From: Meandrina meandrites
Taxonomy: Eukaryota > Cnidaria > Anthozoa > Scleractinia > Meandrinidae
Direction: 5' to 3'
DNA length: 64,000 nt
Assembly (NCBI GenBank): GCA_963693305.1
Contig: OY855908.1
Location: 29,150,305-29,214,304 of the forward strand
Program-made: the position numbers and the translations under genes
Notes under the pieces: model-generated
Database searches by the model: none
Seen by the model: only the letters and a program-made list of their open reading frames with translations
What the model was told of the DNA's origin: nothing
Part shown: positions 1 to 11,878 of the stretch, piece after piece
Layout of the letters: every line of letters starts with the position of its first letter
Numbering within the stretch: position 1 is the stretch's first letter

Positions 1-449
1 CAGCTCTAACTGTATCTATATTTATTACCAAAAGTAAAATGTGTGTAAAATGTATTTCATTTTGATAAAGATGGCCGGTTAAACAGGTGGAAGTTCAGAT
101 AAACAATACATTAGAAATTTTAAATTTATACAATGAAGAAATAGGACTATTCACTCCATAACTACCTAAAATAAAAATGTTTAAATCTTGATAGTATGAT
201 CACCGTCCCTCAGCGAGGAATAGTTTTGTCTCTCTTAAAAGTTACTGACAGTCTGGATCCAGGACTTTTCAAAAAGAGGGTGGCCGGTAGCAAATTAACT
301 ATTTTGACCTCTGTGAATGTTCGAAGGGGACTAAAGGCTTTCAAAAAAGACATTGTGTGGTTAGCAATCGTGAATCATACGCCCCAGATAAAGAATAATA
401 GTTCCTTGTGTTGGCCCGATAGAAATGTTTTTGCCACTAGGGATCACGT
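1..449. other. Left-edge stretch, no gene recognised
   Basis: AT-rich sequence. An open frame at 196-552 has no recognisable domain and looks like chance. The end of the stretch merges into the duplicated flank that begins near 450. Confidence 0.4.
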
Positions 450-2560
450 AACCAGCCGCAACCAATGTCTCTCTTCTCGGTTCAAAGACAAGGGAGAAAA
501 AGAAGAGGAAGCCTGGGATAGAGGAGGGTTTCTTGCCGGTTTCAGTCGTTAATAATCGTGTTTGAAATTAGCGTCATGAGGCAGGGTACTTAATGAAGCT
601 GAAAAATAACCCGTTAATGCAGGTTATTTCGGTTATTAAAACTCCCCTCAGCGTGCGCTTGGCCGCCTGTGTTTATACGTTGACTTATAATTTTTACTTA
701 GTGGTAATTAAGACAATCAAGTATATAGATTACATCACGTGGAGCAACCAACGCAACTGGGGCGCTATCAAGTGTTTCAGTCAAACTTATCTTCGCATTA
801 TAGAAAAGTTGAAAGAATTTAAAAGTTACGGCGCTTCTCCGAAAGATCATCCATTGGTTTATGTAAAAAACATTTTTTGCTTTTTACAAGTTTGACGTCC
901 ATCGAGAAAGATGTTGACGATCATTTTCCTTTTCTAGTTAACTACTTATCACTTTCAATGGATCGACCAATGAGATATGTTGCATGATTCTGGAGAAGTG
1001 TTTGCAACCCATTGGAAGAAAACAGCATGCATCCAACACTTAGTTTGCGGTGTTATGAAATGTTTTCATTCAAAAACAAATTCGTCTCTGTTGGGAAAGT
1101 TACGTTTTTCAAATTTTCTTCGCTTTCTTGGCTTAAGTTTGGGTTATTCGGTGCACCTGCTACGAGATAGATCAATATATATTTTTCTCCTTTCTTAATT
1201 AAATGTTTGTGAATGCTTTTGGACAATGTTACAATACCTGTTTGTTAAAAGCAAAAAGTTAGAACTTTTGAATAAAGTTTAAACACGAATAACTTATGTA
1301 TGTGGAATAGAATAGTTTGCAGATAACAAAAATAATAGTCATCGGAAGTCCTGCAAAATTATCCGAAAAAATACACCAATGACTCAGTTGGATATAAGAA
1401 TTATTCCAAGTACAATATAACATGGTCTATGCGATGGGAAAAACACAAAGGATAGTGAAGTTACACTTCAATTTTCTTTGCGTTGGTGAACTCAAGTGTA
1501 AGTGTTATTCGATTTGGAGGTGAATTTACTGAGTTGCTAGGCAACAGATTTATTCACTTCTTGCGCTAAAGTTTCGCGCCACTATCAGTTCTTTTTTTCG
1601 TTGTTATATAAACATGTTAAAAGCCGCGTTTTAACTTGTATCCACATTAAAAGAATTTCTCTCGCACTGTAAATTGGATGTAAATGTCAAAAAAGTTGTG
1701 TAATTGTCCGCCTTTAAGGTGGGGGTATACGTGAATTTGAGTGAAATTTTAAGAGGTTTAAAGAAGGGATAGAAGAAAGAAAATAATTTTTGGAACACCA
1801 CCTGACAGTTGACCCCAACGCAAGAGCACCCCAGGTTGTCAGGGTACTGTTTGGGTGAACATCTACTAATTTTTAACTTCAAATTCTAATTTTCAAATCA
1901 CATTAATCTTTAATTTCTTATTTCTCCAAATTTTACTAACCCTTTGAGAAAAAATATCTCTTCCCAAACATCCCCAAAAATCACCCAAAAATTTACAAAA
2001 CACCGCTAAACATAGCTTTGTGAGATGAGCGAAGGGTTTTGGGAATGCTTGAAACGGGAGCGAGATATTCGCATTAAACACAAGTTTTAACTTAAAAGCG
2101 GTGGAGAAACGGGCTTCAGGTGTATCCCCGCCTTAAGCTAGCAAGTGAATTTCGCTTTACTTAATTCCGGGCGATGTTGCAACATCGGTTCGGATATTTT
2201 TTAAGGAAGAGTTTTTCCCACAATTATATATAACGTAAGATTGAAAGAATTCAAGAAGAATTCACTGAGTGGCTAGGCAACTTCAAAGCTTCAAAGTTTC
2301 GCGCTGATATCAGAATCAATGGCAAGTCCTTCCCTTCTTACACGAATTACTCCTTTATTCTTCGAGGAGTAGGATGTAGTGGTGCTTGAGGAGTAATTAA
2401 ACCACGCTGGAAGTCTCTAGCGAACTCCAAGAAAAAACGTGTCAATAATTTATTTCCAAACCGTTAACAACAGCGGATGTTCATTCTTACCATATACATA
2501 TTTAATGATTTAAGCTCCATCGCCTACATTCACAGTTCTACTATCAGCTAGTCAACTCTA
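450..2560 (-). repeat. Duplicated upstream flank of an off-window PAN-EGF-FReD unit
   Basis: This stretch matches sequence lying upstream of the PAN exons elsewhere in the window. Positions 450-620 resemble 38090-38260, 660-900 resemble 26660-26890 and 36040-36210, and 1500-2560 resembles 37180-37540 and 28320-28560. In each complete unit this sequence lies 5' of a minus-strand signal-peptide/PAN exon. A corresponding gene would therefore be expected left of position 1. No exon of it is visible here. Confidence 0.6.
1533..1545. promoter_or_regulatory. X-box-like palindrome (RFX-type)
   Basis: GTTGCTAGGCAAC matches the shape of an RFX-factor X-box (GTTGC, 3-nt centre, GCAAC). It is in the leftmost copy of the upstream module. 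Function is inferred only from recurrence at the same place in other units. Confidence 0.3.
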
Positions 2561-2642
2561 ACTTCAGCCATTAGCAAATCTAAAATACCACCATTAATGT
2601 TTTGTCAACGAGCACCGCTCAAAGTTAAAATAATTCCTCTGT

Positions 2643-2690
2643 AGCGGTCTCGGAGCCGAAAATTTAAGGTGGCTCTGAAACCGCTCCAGA
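2643..2690. other. Imperfect hairpin
   Basis: AGCGGT..CGGAGCC is followed after a short AT-rich loop by GGCTCTGAAACCGCT. It may be a small foldback element; nothing ties it to a gene. Confidence 0.3.
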
Positions 2691-2699
2691 GAATTTTTT

Positions 2700-4430
2700 T
2701 TAATTTTGTAAAAATTTGCAATTTAACATGCCAATCATTATTCAATAATAATGAATGGGGGTCACCGGACTCGCTTTTGAGTTGTAAGCACGTAAAGAAA
2801 TCAAAGATCTCTTCGAGATTCGCCTATTTTGCATAGAGTATGCGTTGGGGAAATGTTACTATTGAAAGCGATTTGCGATGCATTAACCCATTGACTCCCA
2901 GTCTAGAAGGCTTTTATTAGCGCGCACCCACCCCCTCAAACATTCCTGGCTCTTTAACGGCATTTAACATAAACGTGCGAGTGGAAAAAATATACCATAT
3001 GCGTACTAAATTCAGACAAATAATTCCTTTCTGAAGTAAACCTTTATTACAACTAGACACGCTGAAAGACCAATTCATGATTTGAAATGTTAATTATCAA
3101 CCTTGATAAATTGATCCCAAACCAAACTTGAAGACGGTGAAAAAAATTTCTTCACCTCCGCGCGTCAAAAACACGAACTCTTTCTACAAAATATAACGCT
3201 AGTTCGAAACACTCTGGTGAAAGGCAGGCTTTCATTCTGTACAACTGTCACTGACATTTATTTAACCACCAGCGGTATTATCTTGGTACAGAAAAGCGGT
3301 AACAGGGGATAATAATTTGCGAATCATGGTGCCGTGAGATAGCGGAAAACTACTGAATTCCTTCCACAAAATAAACACTCACATTGCTTTTTATGCTATC
3401 CATCACTATAACTAGTAACAAAAAAATACTTGTTTGCATTTTGCGAAGTACTGTAGTAAATCTTTGCATGTAAAAGGTCGTAAACTGAACACAATTATTA
3501 AATAAACAACAACGCGATTGCCAAGTCGGCCGCACGCTGCATATCAGATGTCACCATGTGCTTTTCAAATCAATACGCTTCAGAAGCCTAAAATTCCAAA
3601 CGTTAACTGGGCAAATGAAAGAAACTTGAAGGAAGTTTCGTTTTAGATTAATTCTCATTTCAAGATGTAGCTACTAATGTATCAAAGCTTCAAAATTCTG
3701 CATATTTTTGAAGCCGTGAGATCCTTCATTATTCACGCTAAAGCGTAAGTTTAATTTTAGCCCGACGGCTTTTTGTAGTCAATTTTTCACTAAGTGGCTT
3801 TACCGATCCTTCTAAAAATTCCAGTCAAGCTCCATTTAAATTCGAAGCAATATTGTACATTACCATTTTTCTGTCTGAAGTCTTGCGAAGCTGCATTAAG
3901 TCGTGATCAAGTCCGTGAATTGTGGTCAAAACAAAAGATTGCGTGACGAGCTAAAAATACTTCTTTCAATGAAGACGACAAACAATAGACTTGTAACAAT
4001 AGAAAATAGCATTGGCCAATATCCTCTGACAATGAAGATTCGAAGCAGCTTTTAAGCATGCAAAACTAAGCGACTCAATCGATGAACAGCACAGATTTTT
4101 GAAAAATACCTACCTGTAGTTTCCAAAAGGCTAGACAGGTTAAATGACGAGCGACGTGTGAAAATAACTTTGGAATCGAGAAGTGCTGACGCATTCCTAT
4201 CCAGTGACGTTTTTATCGCCCACAGCGAAAAGTATTCCCTTGACAAATTAAAACAGTCCCTTGAGAGTATACAAAAATGTGGGTCAGAGAGTGCCCCGAT
4301 CATCCCAATTCTTACCATTTTCCTTGGTAACCAAGCAAAATAGTCGAAAAAAAGGGGTGTTTTTAACAGGATAAGCTGTTGCTATAGTAACCAGTGATAT
4401 CATTAGGCAATGATTGGACATTTGTTCGAT
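2700..4430. other. 1.7-kb stretch with no recognised feature
   Basis: AT-rich and without a credible exon. The overlapping opposite-strand frames at 4052-4343 have no recognisable domain. I see no duplicate of this stretch elsewhere in the window. Confidence 0.4.
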
Positions 4431-4434
4431 ATCA

Positions 4435-4925
4435 TTATTGTAGCCTCCTTAATAATTTTGATTTCCCCATTTTTAGCCATTCTGAATTCCTGTGTTGTCC
4501 CTTTAAAATCCTCTTTTTTTCTTTATTTTGAGTTTCACCTTTTCTCCTCTTTTTGATTTCCCGCGTTTGGTGTATTTTTATTTCCTGCTTATTAGTCATT
4601 TTGACTTCCCGCTTGTTCGTCATTCCGAATTCTAGCCTGTTTCTCCTTTTTGAGGTTCTAATTGCTCATATATCTTTTGTTTCCCAGCTTATAAGAAATT
4701 TTGAGTTCCTGCTTGTTCTGCATATTTAGTTCCTGCATGTTAATCATTCTGAATTCCCGCTTGTCAGTCATTTTTAGTTTTCTCATGCCAGTCATCCTGA
4801 TTTCTCTTTTGTTCGTTGTTTTGAGTTCATGTTTGCCATTTTGAGCTCCCGTTTCTAAGTCAATTGAAATTGCCACGTTTTCGTTCTTTCGAGTTTCCAC
4901 TTGTTCGGGCTTGTTCGTCATTTAA
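4435..4925. repeat. Degenerate 22-bp-period repeats bordering the 44-bp satellite
   Basis: Diverged copies of a roughly 22-bp motif of the type AGTTCCNNCTTGTTAGTCAT. The same half-motif makes up each 44-bp unit immediately to the right, so this looks like the older or decayed border of that array. Minus-strand frames here read as repeating MTNKRE-like peptides, a by-product of the repeat. Confidence 0.7.
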
Positions 4926-6190
4926 GTTCCCTCTTGCAAGTCATTATGAGTTCCCTCACGTCACTCTAAGTTCCATCTTGTTAGTCTTTGCGAGTTCCCT
5001 CATGTCACTCTAAGTTCCCTCTTGTAAGTCATTGTGAGTTCCGTCATGTCACTCTAAGTTCCCTCTTGTAAGTCATTGTGAATTCCGTCATGTCACTCTA
5101 AGTTCCCTCTTGTAAGTCATTGTGAGTTCCGTCATGTCACTCTAAGTACCCTCTTGTTAGTCATTGTGAGTTCCCTCATGTCACTCTAAGTTCCCTCTTG
5201 TTAGTCATTGTGAGTTCCCTCATGTCACTCTAAGTTCCCTCTTGTTAGTCATTGTGAGTTCCCTCATGTCACTCTAAGTTCCCTCTTGTAAGTCATTGTG
5301 AGTTTCATCATATCACTCTAAGTTCCCTCTTGTTAGTCATTGTGAGTTCCCTCATATCACTCTAAGTTCCCTCTTGTAAGTCATTGTGAGTTTCATCATA
5401 TCACTCTAAGTTCCCACTTGTTAGTCATTGTGAGTTCCCTCATATCACTCTAAGTTCCCTCTTGTAAGTCATTGTGAGTTTCATCATATCACTCTAAGTT
5501 CCCACTTGTTAGTCATTGTGAGTTCCCTCATATCACTCTAAGTTCCCTCTTGTAAGTCATTGTGAGTTTCATCATATCACTCTAAGTTCCCTCTTGTTAG
5601 TCATTGTGAGTTCCCTCATGTCACTCTAAGTTCCCTCTTGTTAGTCATTGTGAGTTCCCTCATGTCACTCTAAGTTCCCTCTTGTTAGTCATTGTGAGTT
5701 CCGTCATGTCACTCTAAGTTCCCTCTTGTAAGTCATTGTGAGTTCCCTCATGTCACTCTAAGTTCCTTCTTGTTAATCATTGTAAGTTCCGTCATGTCAC
5801 TCTAAGTTCCTTCTTGTTAATCATTGTAAGTTCCGTCATGTCACTCTAAGTTCCTTCTTGTTAATCATTGTGAGTTCCGTCATGTCACTCTAAGTTCCTT
5901 CTTGTTAATCATTGTAAGTTCCGTCATGTCACTCTAAGTTCCTTCTTGTTAATCATTGTGAGTTCCGTCATGTCACTCTAAGTTCCCTCTTGTTAGTCAT
6001 TGTGAGTTCCCTCATGTCACTCTAAGTTCCCTCTTGTTAGTCGTTGTGAGATCCCTCATGTCACTCTAAGTTCCTTCTTGTTAATCATTGTAAGTTCCGT
6101 CATGTCACTCTAAGTTCCTTCTTGTTAATCATTGTAAGTTCCGTCATGTCACTCTAAGTTCCCTCTTGCAAGGCATTGTGAGTTCCGTCT
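4926..6190. repeat. 44-bp satellite array, about 28 copies
   Basis: A head-to-tail unit of 44 bp, itself two diverged 22-bp halves (one ending TCACTCTA, the other GTCATTGTGA). Copies differ at a few recurrent positions: TTGTAAG/TTGTTAG/TTGTTAA, CCCTC/CCGTC/TCATC, and ATGTCA/ATATCA. Adjacent copies share variants in blocks, for example the TTCTTGTTAATC block near 5760-5960 and again near 6060-6140. That pattern suggests local amplification of multi-unit blocks. Confidence 0.9.
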
Positions 6191-6360
6191 GAGTTCTTAG
6201 TTAATCAATTGAAGTTCCTTTTTGTGAGTCATTTTGAGTTGTCTCTTGTTAGTGATTCTGAGTTCCCTCGCTCATTCTAGTCCTTCTGAGTTCCATCTTG
6301 TTAGTAATTCTGCGCTCCCTCTTGTTAGTCATTTTGAGTAACCTCTTTTTAGGCATTTTG

Positions 6361-6554
<194 letters not shown>

Positions 6555-6556
6555 CC

Positions 6557-7372
6557 TTTATTGAAATTAGACTCAACAGAGGCTTTACAATCAAGATAGC
6601 CTCAAGGTGGTATGAATGCCATTATTACATTTTTCGAACATACATGTCAGATACATTTTCCATTAGTATATACCTCAGTGCTTTTCGCGCGTTCTAATTG
6701 TTTATCTCAGAGGTGATTAGCAAAGTACTGTTCACCCCCATTTCGGTGAGTAAAAAGCATCGGAATCTCATACAAAAAAAAAAAAAACGTTAAACTGACA
6801 CCCACGAAATTGCTTTTTTTGTATTACTTATATTTAAGCTTTCACATTGGATTGGATTCAGCTCACTTACGAGGTAAATTTAACTCAGGGATAATGTATC
6901 AACAATCCATCAGCTAAGGTGGAGTCTGTAACAACATAAAATACTACGTTTAGGTAGGCTTGTAAAAAGATCAACGTTTAAATCAAAACCACCTTATTTA
7001 TCTGATTTTCCCGGTTAACCCTGCTCCTTTTTAACCAAACACGCTTAAACGTCTCACGAGAGGAAAGAAATGTTTCAAATTCTGCTCACAATTTTGAAAT
7101 TATGATCCGGGCATCAGACACCATCAAATGAATGTTATTTAAACTGAGCGTACTATTTTCTTGATCTGTGAAATTTTCTCCATCATGTATTTCCCAAATC
7201 AGTGGATCATTCAGAGAGCGAGACCATCCGTAAGTGACCGTTTTCTCTGTGGCATAACTTTTGAGCTGTAATATTCAACCTATTGGACTAGCGATGATTA
7301 TAATTATGGAATAGAGAGCAACTAACGTAAGGGAAAGGCGGCAAGGATTTACGCCAGATTAATTATAATTAT
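6557..7372 (-). repeat. 3' flank of CniFL-type unit 1
   Basis: The part from about 7140 to 7372 is closely matched by 38770-38945, which lies in the same position downstream of the paralogous FReD exon. The shared sequence shows that the two CniFL-type loci arose by duplication. No gene is seen inside. Confidence 0.55.
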
Positions 7373-7374
7373 TA

Positions 7375-7802
7375 CCGTAATGATTCGATTTAGCGCCCGG
7401 GGCGCTTATTTACTTTTGGCGCCTCAAGGGAGGGCGCTTATTCAAGACAGGGCGCTTATTCGGGACAGGGCGCTTATTTAATTTTTTGAGAAACAACCAA
7501 ATGTTCAAAACAAATCTTAAATAAATAATAAAATAACTAACAATAACAGAAACTGTAACAGTAACAAATTGTTGAAAGTTCAGTTACTTTTAAAAGAACT
7601 GTTTATTTTTGCAGTCAATATATACATGCACGGTGAGGTGAATGTTCATGAGTTTATCTACGGTAACTAGCAATAACAAAACTGTAAGAATGGGGGCGCT
7701 TATTGGAATAGGGGCGCTTATTGACAAAAGCACATTGGAAGGTGGGCGCTTATTTGGAAGGGGGCGCTTATTGGAAGGAGGGCGCCAAATCGAATCATTA
7801 CG
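7375..7802. mobile_element. MITE with TA target duplication and internal GGGCGCTTATT repeats
   Basis: Terminal inverted repeats read CCGTAATGATTCGATTT on the left and its complement on the right, followed inward by GCGCC. The element is flanked by TA on both sides. The paralogous flank near 38940 reads ATTATTACTTG without interruption, so it is an empty site. Inside, GGGCGCTTATT-like motifs recur seven or more times near both ends around an AT-rich middle. There is no transposase; TA duplication suggests mobilisation by a Tc1/mariner-type enzyme. Confidence 0.75.
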
Positions 7803-7987
7803 GTACTTGAAGCGAAACTAAATTTACAATTTTGTAACACCATTATTAACTGACATAGAAAATGTTGTTTTAAAATGTACAATCGCAAGAACGTCGTTTA
7901 TTGTATTTTCAATTATCGAGCAATTACTGAAAGCTGTGACGAGCGACATGTTGGTATTGACATCACTGAGGTTACTGTTATTCTTTC

Positions 7988-8727
7988 TACGATGACGGCC
8001 TCAGTTTCATTTCAGTGAATTTGAGTGAAAGAGAATCTCTGAAGTGGTACCACCCTGGTTTTCGGTTATCTCTTTTGTCTCACAGGTATTGTCCGTTTAG
8101 ATTGGAGCCGTAACAATTGCTGTACCACCAGGCCCCTGTGTAGTCTTCAGCACAGTTGTTACCCCGTCTATCATTATAAAAAGGTAAAGGTAAAAAGGTA
8201 AAGCAACTTTATTTATACACGGTTTGTGTTTAAAGCTAGAAGCTTGTGGGGCCGTGTATATGAAACAAATATTAAATAACATAACATGATTAAAAATCCC
8301 AACTGGCTGGAGGCAGACCAGTTGGCTATTTACAAGCATGACCGAGGATTTGAACTCGGGACAACCGAGAACAAATTCAGATAGTGGTCAGAACGGGACT
8401 TGAACCCGGGACCTCCGGATTTCAAGTCCGGCGCTCCAACCACTCGGCCATATCTTTGTCTTTTGTACTAAACGCCATGTTATTATGATATGTTAACGAA
8501 TCTCCCGCTGTACCTGAATATGAACCCACTTCAAGTCGATACTGCGCCTGCTCATCACCAATCTTGAACTTGCCATATTTGGCATACACTTTACTTCCGC
8601 TCCAGTCCTCCAGCTACACTCGTAGAGAGCTCGGTCTAGAGGCCGTCAGTCGGTGGATCTTGTCGTTTCCTAGCCAGAACTCAGCAGTTAGCTGTCCAAA
8701 GCCTGCTTTATAGTCGTTCCATCCCCG
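7988..8727 (-). pseudogene. FReD exon pseudogene of CniFL locus 1 (SINE-interrupted)
   Basis: The translation matches the last two-thirds of the other FReD exons here, from the [16 protein letters not shown] region to MKLRPSS and a TAG stop at 7988-7990. It is broken in three ways. The 5' third of the exon is missing: homology stops at about 8727. A SINE of about 270 bp interrupts the calcium-loop codons at about 8178-8451. A G-to-T change gives TGA where the paralogues have a Gly codon after QYL. The surviving variable residues ([20 protein letters not shown]) differ from every other copy. It is not a functional exon. Confidence 0.9.
8178..8451 (-). mobile_element. tRNA-derived SINE inserted in the FReD exon
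   Basis: Read on the minus strand it begins TGGCCGAGTGGTTGG (A box, Ser/Leu-type D arm). It continues with an anticodon arm containing GACTTGAAATCC and a B box GGTTCAAGTCC. A second B-box-like GAGTTCAAATCC lies about 55 bp on, then an unrelated body, ending in a GGTAAA-rich tail. The interrupted exon reads TATCATTAT on one side and ATCTTTG on the other. Intact paralogues read TCATTATCTTTG, so the insertion point is clear. The target duplication is short and ambiguous. Confidence 0.8.
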
Positions 8728-9366
8728 CGTTGACTTTGAACGTTCAACATTCAACAAAACGCTGTCAAAATTTTGACATCATGATGTAATTGTCACATGA
8801 TGTGACATTGTCATCCCGCGTGACGTATATCAAAAGATAGATTTTTGGATATACTTTATATCTTCTAATTTTTATTGTGATTGCTTAAATATTCTGGAAT
8901 AACGTAGCGAGGGCGGAGTGGAGAGTCCTAATAGAGACCTAACAATTTGCTTCTTACATTTTATTAAGTGGCTGGGACTGTCCCTTTCTTAATTTATTAT
9001 TAATGTTCAGGTTCGAAATTCGAGGATTTGAATCCGTGATATGTGGATCTACAGTCCAACGCCTTGATTACGCAAACATCTTCCTTTCATATTAGGACAG
9101 AAGAGAACGTTTTGAAACAACTGGGCGGGAAATGCTGACTATTATCACTTCTGTATAAGACTAGAAAATAAATCTGACTCCCTTCGGTTTGGGCTTAGTC
9201 TAAATCATTTTTGTGCAAATTTTATGGTTCCATACACGAATGAACCTTTTTAACGTGTCTCAAAAAATTTAACAGAGGGAGAATAGTTTGCTAACAGGGG
9301 GACACCTACCTAAGAAACTATGACCATATATTTTTATAAATTCCCTCTATGGATAAATTAAATCAC
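8728..9366 (-). other. Intron-like spacer between Ig and FReD parts of CniFL locus 1
   Basis: No exon recognised. The end next to the truncated FReD exon contains short palindromes such as GTCAAAATTTTGAC. The abrupt loss of FReD homology at 8727 suggests a deletion junction there. Confidence 0.4.
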
Positions 9367-9904
9367 CTCTTGTTCCGACATGAACATCACTTATTATCTC
9401 GATATCAAACACTAATTCACTTGTAGCCACACAAATATAGATATCAGCATCCGCTTCTCTCAGATCTCTTAAGATAAGCGCCTCATTTGTCCCGTGACTC
9501 CTCCCCACGGGCAGTGCTGCTCCTTGTCTTTTCCAGCTGATGACTGGTTGTGGATCGCCGGTAGCGCTGCAGTTTAACGTCGCCAACACCAACTGCAACC
9601 TTTCCAGGTGGCTTAACGGCAAACGTTGGAAGTGAAATCACCACTAGCTGAGTTTTCCTTTCAACATTTCCTAAAATGTTCACTGCTGAACAGAAGTATG
9701 CGTCGGAGTCAACTTTTCGGATATGATAAATTTGTATCACGCTGTTGTTATACTGCGTCCTTCCCTCGGGTAACTGACCAGACGACTTCCTCCAGGTGAC
9801 CACTGGCGCTGGGTAACCGGTCACGTGAAAGGTCGATAGGGTGACGTTGCTTCCTTCAATGACATAAGAAGGTCCCAGATGAAGAGAAACACGAGGAGGA
9901 CGCA
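9367..9904 (-). pseudogene. Ig2-Ig3 exon of CniFL locus 1, frameshifted
   Basis: A consensus acceptor (TTGCAG) precedes 9904 and a possible donor follows 9367. The first Ig domain reads VRPPRVSLHLG ... AYFCSAVNILGN, but the B-strand cysteine is replaced: STFHVTGYP, where the fold needs Cys. After the linker LPTFAVKPPG the reading frame shifts. The second Ig domain (LNCSATGDPQPVISW ... DIYICVATS) continues in another frame. The lost cysteine and the frameshift argue for a decayed gene rather than an assembly slip alone. Confidence 0.8.
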
Positions 9905-10224
9905 CTGCAACCAATAACACAGCCTGATATCAAGAATTCATGAAATGCTATTTTTTAAGGAATGTTAAAAGCGGGTTTGCTTCAAGAGGAGTAATCTAAA
10001 ATTGAAGGATATATAACAAGACGGAGAAGATCCAGTAATTCTCTAATGGTAGTTAAAGGAAAAACAGCTTTACAGCTTTCTAGTACACCGCAATATAAAA
10101 GCCATATTCACAATTATTCAGGATTTAAAATAAGCTTTTCGGAAAAACTACAAAAGGACTACAAGGATCCACTTTGTAACAGGGTAAAGTTTTAAAACGC
10201 TATTTTTTTTTACCAGAATCTTAC
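9905..10224 (-). other. Intron between Ig exons of CniFL locus 1
   Basis: Bounded by a GTAAGA donor at 10224 and a TTGCAG acceptor at 9905, with phase 1 on both sides. Nothing else is recognised in it. Confidence 0.55.
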
Positions 10225-10869
10225 CATTTACTGTTAATCGCACCACTTCCTGCGAATTCCCCAGGATGATTCCCCAGAACACTGATAGACGCCCGAGTCA
10301 TTTCTGGTCACATTCTGTAATAGCAAATTTTCTCCTGAATCCGCTGATCGAGTGATTTCTGACTGATTGTCCAGTTTACTCCACACTACTGCGGGATCAG
10401 GATTACCGCTGGCTGAACACTTAAACGAGGCTGATCCACCCTCGTTCACTGTCAACGTCACAGGAGAAACAACAACAGCAGGAGATGAAATCGATTCACC
10501 AGGTTCTCCTTTAGTTCCCGGTATGCCTGCGGGCCCTATGTCTCCTTTCTCACCTTTGGTTCCAGTGTTCCCCTTTAGCCCGGCAGGTCCCATAATGCCT
10601 TGCTTGCCGCTCTTTCCTGGCGATCCCATATTGCCTTTATCTCCCTTTATCCAGTTCTTCCTTTCTGTCCTCTTCGACCCCGGGCTCCTCTGTGCCCTCT
10701 CGGTCCAGTTGAACCGGGAGGGCCTGGTGGACCTGAAGAACACGTGACACCCTTTGATTGACAGAGTTGCAGTCCTGCCTCTGATAAAAGTTTGCCAATA
10801 TTGAGCATCGTTTCCGATGTACCTTTAGCTTCTGACGCGTTCTTAGTGGAATCAACATGACGGCCGTGT
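10225..10869 (-). pseudogene. Collagen + Ig1 exon of CniFL locus 1, frameshifted twice
   Basis: Behind a CCACAG acceptor the protein reads a short cysteine-containing stalk, then Gly-X-Y triplets (GPPGPPGSTGPRG). It breaks at a stop codon and continues in another frame as further triplets (KGDKGNMGSPGKSG ... GTKGEPGES). An Ig domain follows (SASFKCSASGNPDPAVVW ... SGVYQCS). The last Ig strand, GNSQEVVRLTVNG, which leads into the donor, lies in a third frame. The two breaks mean that no single product spans the exon. The exon is entered in phase 2, whereas exon 1 at 11878 ends in phase 1, so an intermediate exon or another lesion is required. Confidence 0.8.
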
Positions 10870-11269
10870 CTGTGGAGTTAATTCGATTGAATTCCTTAAA
10901 ACAAAATGAAAGACAGAAGATGGGATTATTCCTTTTACAGACTGATGTCTTTAAAAAATCTTTAGTCGTTGTTTATATATTTCTTTAGTTTTGAAGAGGA
11001 GCAAAACAGAATCTCTTGTGCGTGTTTCCTTCTACCATGTCATCCCACGAAATATTCAGAGACGGAAATAATTGACATTTTATTGCCTGTAATCTCATCT
11101 TTTCAAAACTAAAAATAACAATGCCCAGTTCCCTGTATAAAACAAGCGTGCTGTATATCATGGTAGTTGTATTCAACAAAACAAGTCCTAGTATTGGCAA
11201 ACCATAATTCCCTGCACGCGTGTCGTATAGAGGGAATTATAGGCATTGGATTTCTCAGGAAATTTCCTG

Positions 11270-11371
<102 letters not shown>

Positions 11372-11685
11372 GTAATGGAAAAAAGTGTCACGTGTAGAAT
11401 GAATGATCTGAACAAGTTTATTCATTATCATTATTTTAGTCGTGGTTGAAGGAAATTAGGTCAAGTCATTTATTTTTTTTTAAATTGTCTGCATTTTATG
11501 GAAAAAAGAACTTTACAGCACAAGCGGACCAAGCTAGAACTCGTTCATTTGTTATTTGTTCTGACTCTTAGTTCTTTCGATGATATTTTCATTTGAACAG
11601 ATCTTCGGAAGCTTTTATTCTGACGATTGTATTGTATGACTATATCAACTTGTAAACTCTAGCTTGTAATGTAGGACAAACTTAC

Positions 11686-11878
11686 CAGGAGCATTGTTGA
11701 TTATGTCTGGATCGTTTGACGGCGGCTTGGCCTCCGCAAGGCTTTCAATAGCGATTATTCTTTTCTTGTGCTCGTGTAACTCAAGCTCAACTCTTAAAAA
11801 GCCAGCGCAGTAGAACACAATGGACAAAACAGAAATTATGGAAGCAAAGGAAGGCATGCTTTGCTTTTGAACAGCCAT
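11686..11878 (-). pseudogene. Exon 1 of CniFL locus 1: type II membrane anchor
   Basis: The 193-nt exon encodes 64 residues plus one base and ends at a GTAAGT donor. The protein starts MAVQKQSMPSF, has one hydrophobic segment at about residues 10-28 (SIISVLSIVFYCAGFLRV), then a charged stretch (ELELHEHKKRI). This fits an uncleaved signal anchor with the C-terminal collagen/Ig/FReD part outside the cell. The start codon is conserved in the duplicate at 43795. The exon is itself intact but belongs to a locus whose later exons are broken. Confidence 0.75.

Noticed and set aside
4926..6190. CRISPR-like array of regular repeats
   Set aside because: Units are contiguous 44-bp tandem copies without unique spacers, in a eukaryotic genome.
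10367..10747. Plus-strand proline-rich frame opposite the collagen exon
   Set aside because: Antisense shadow of Gly-X-Y codons; the real homology is on the minus strand.
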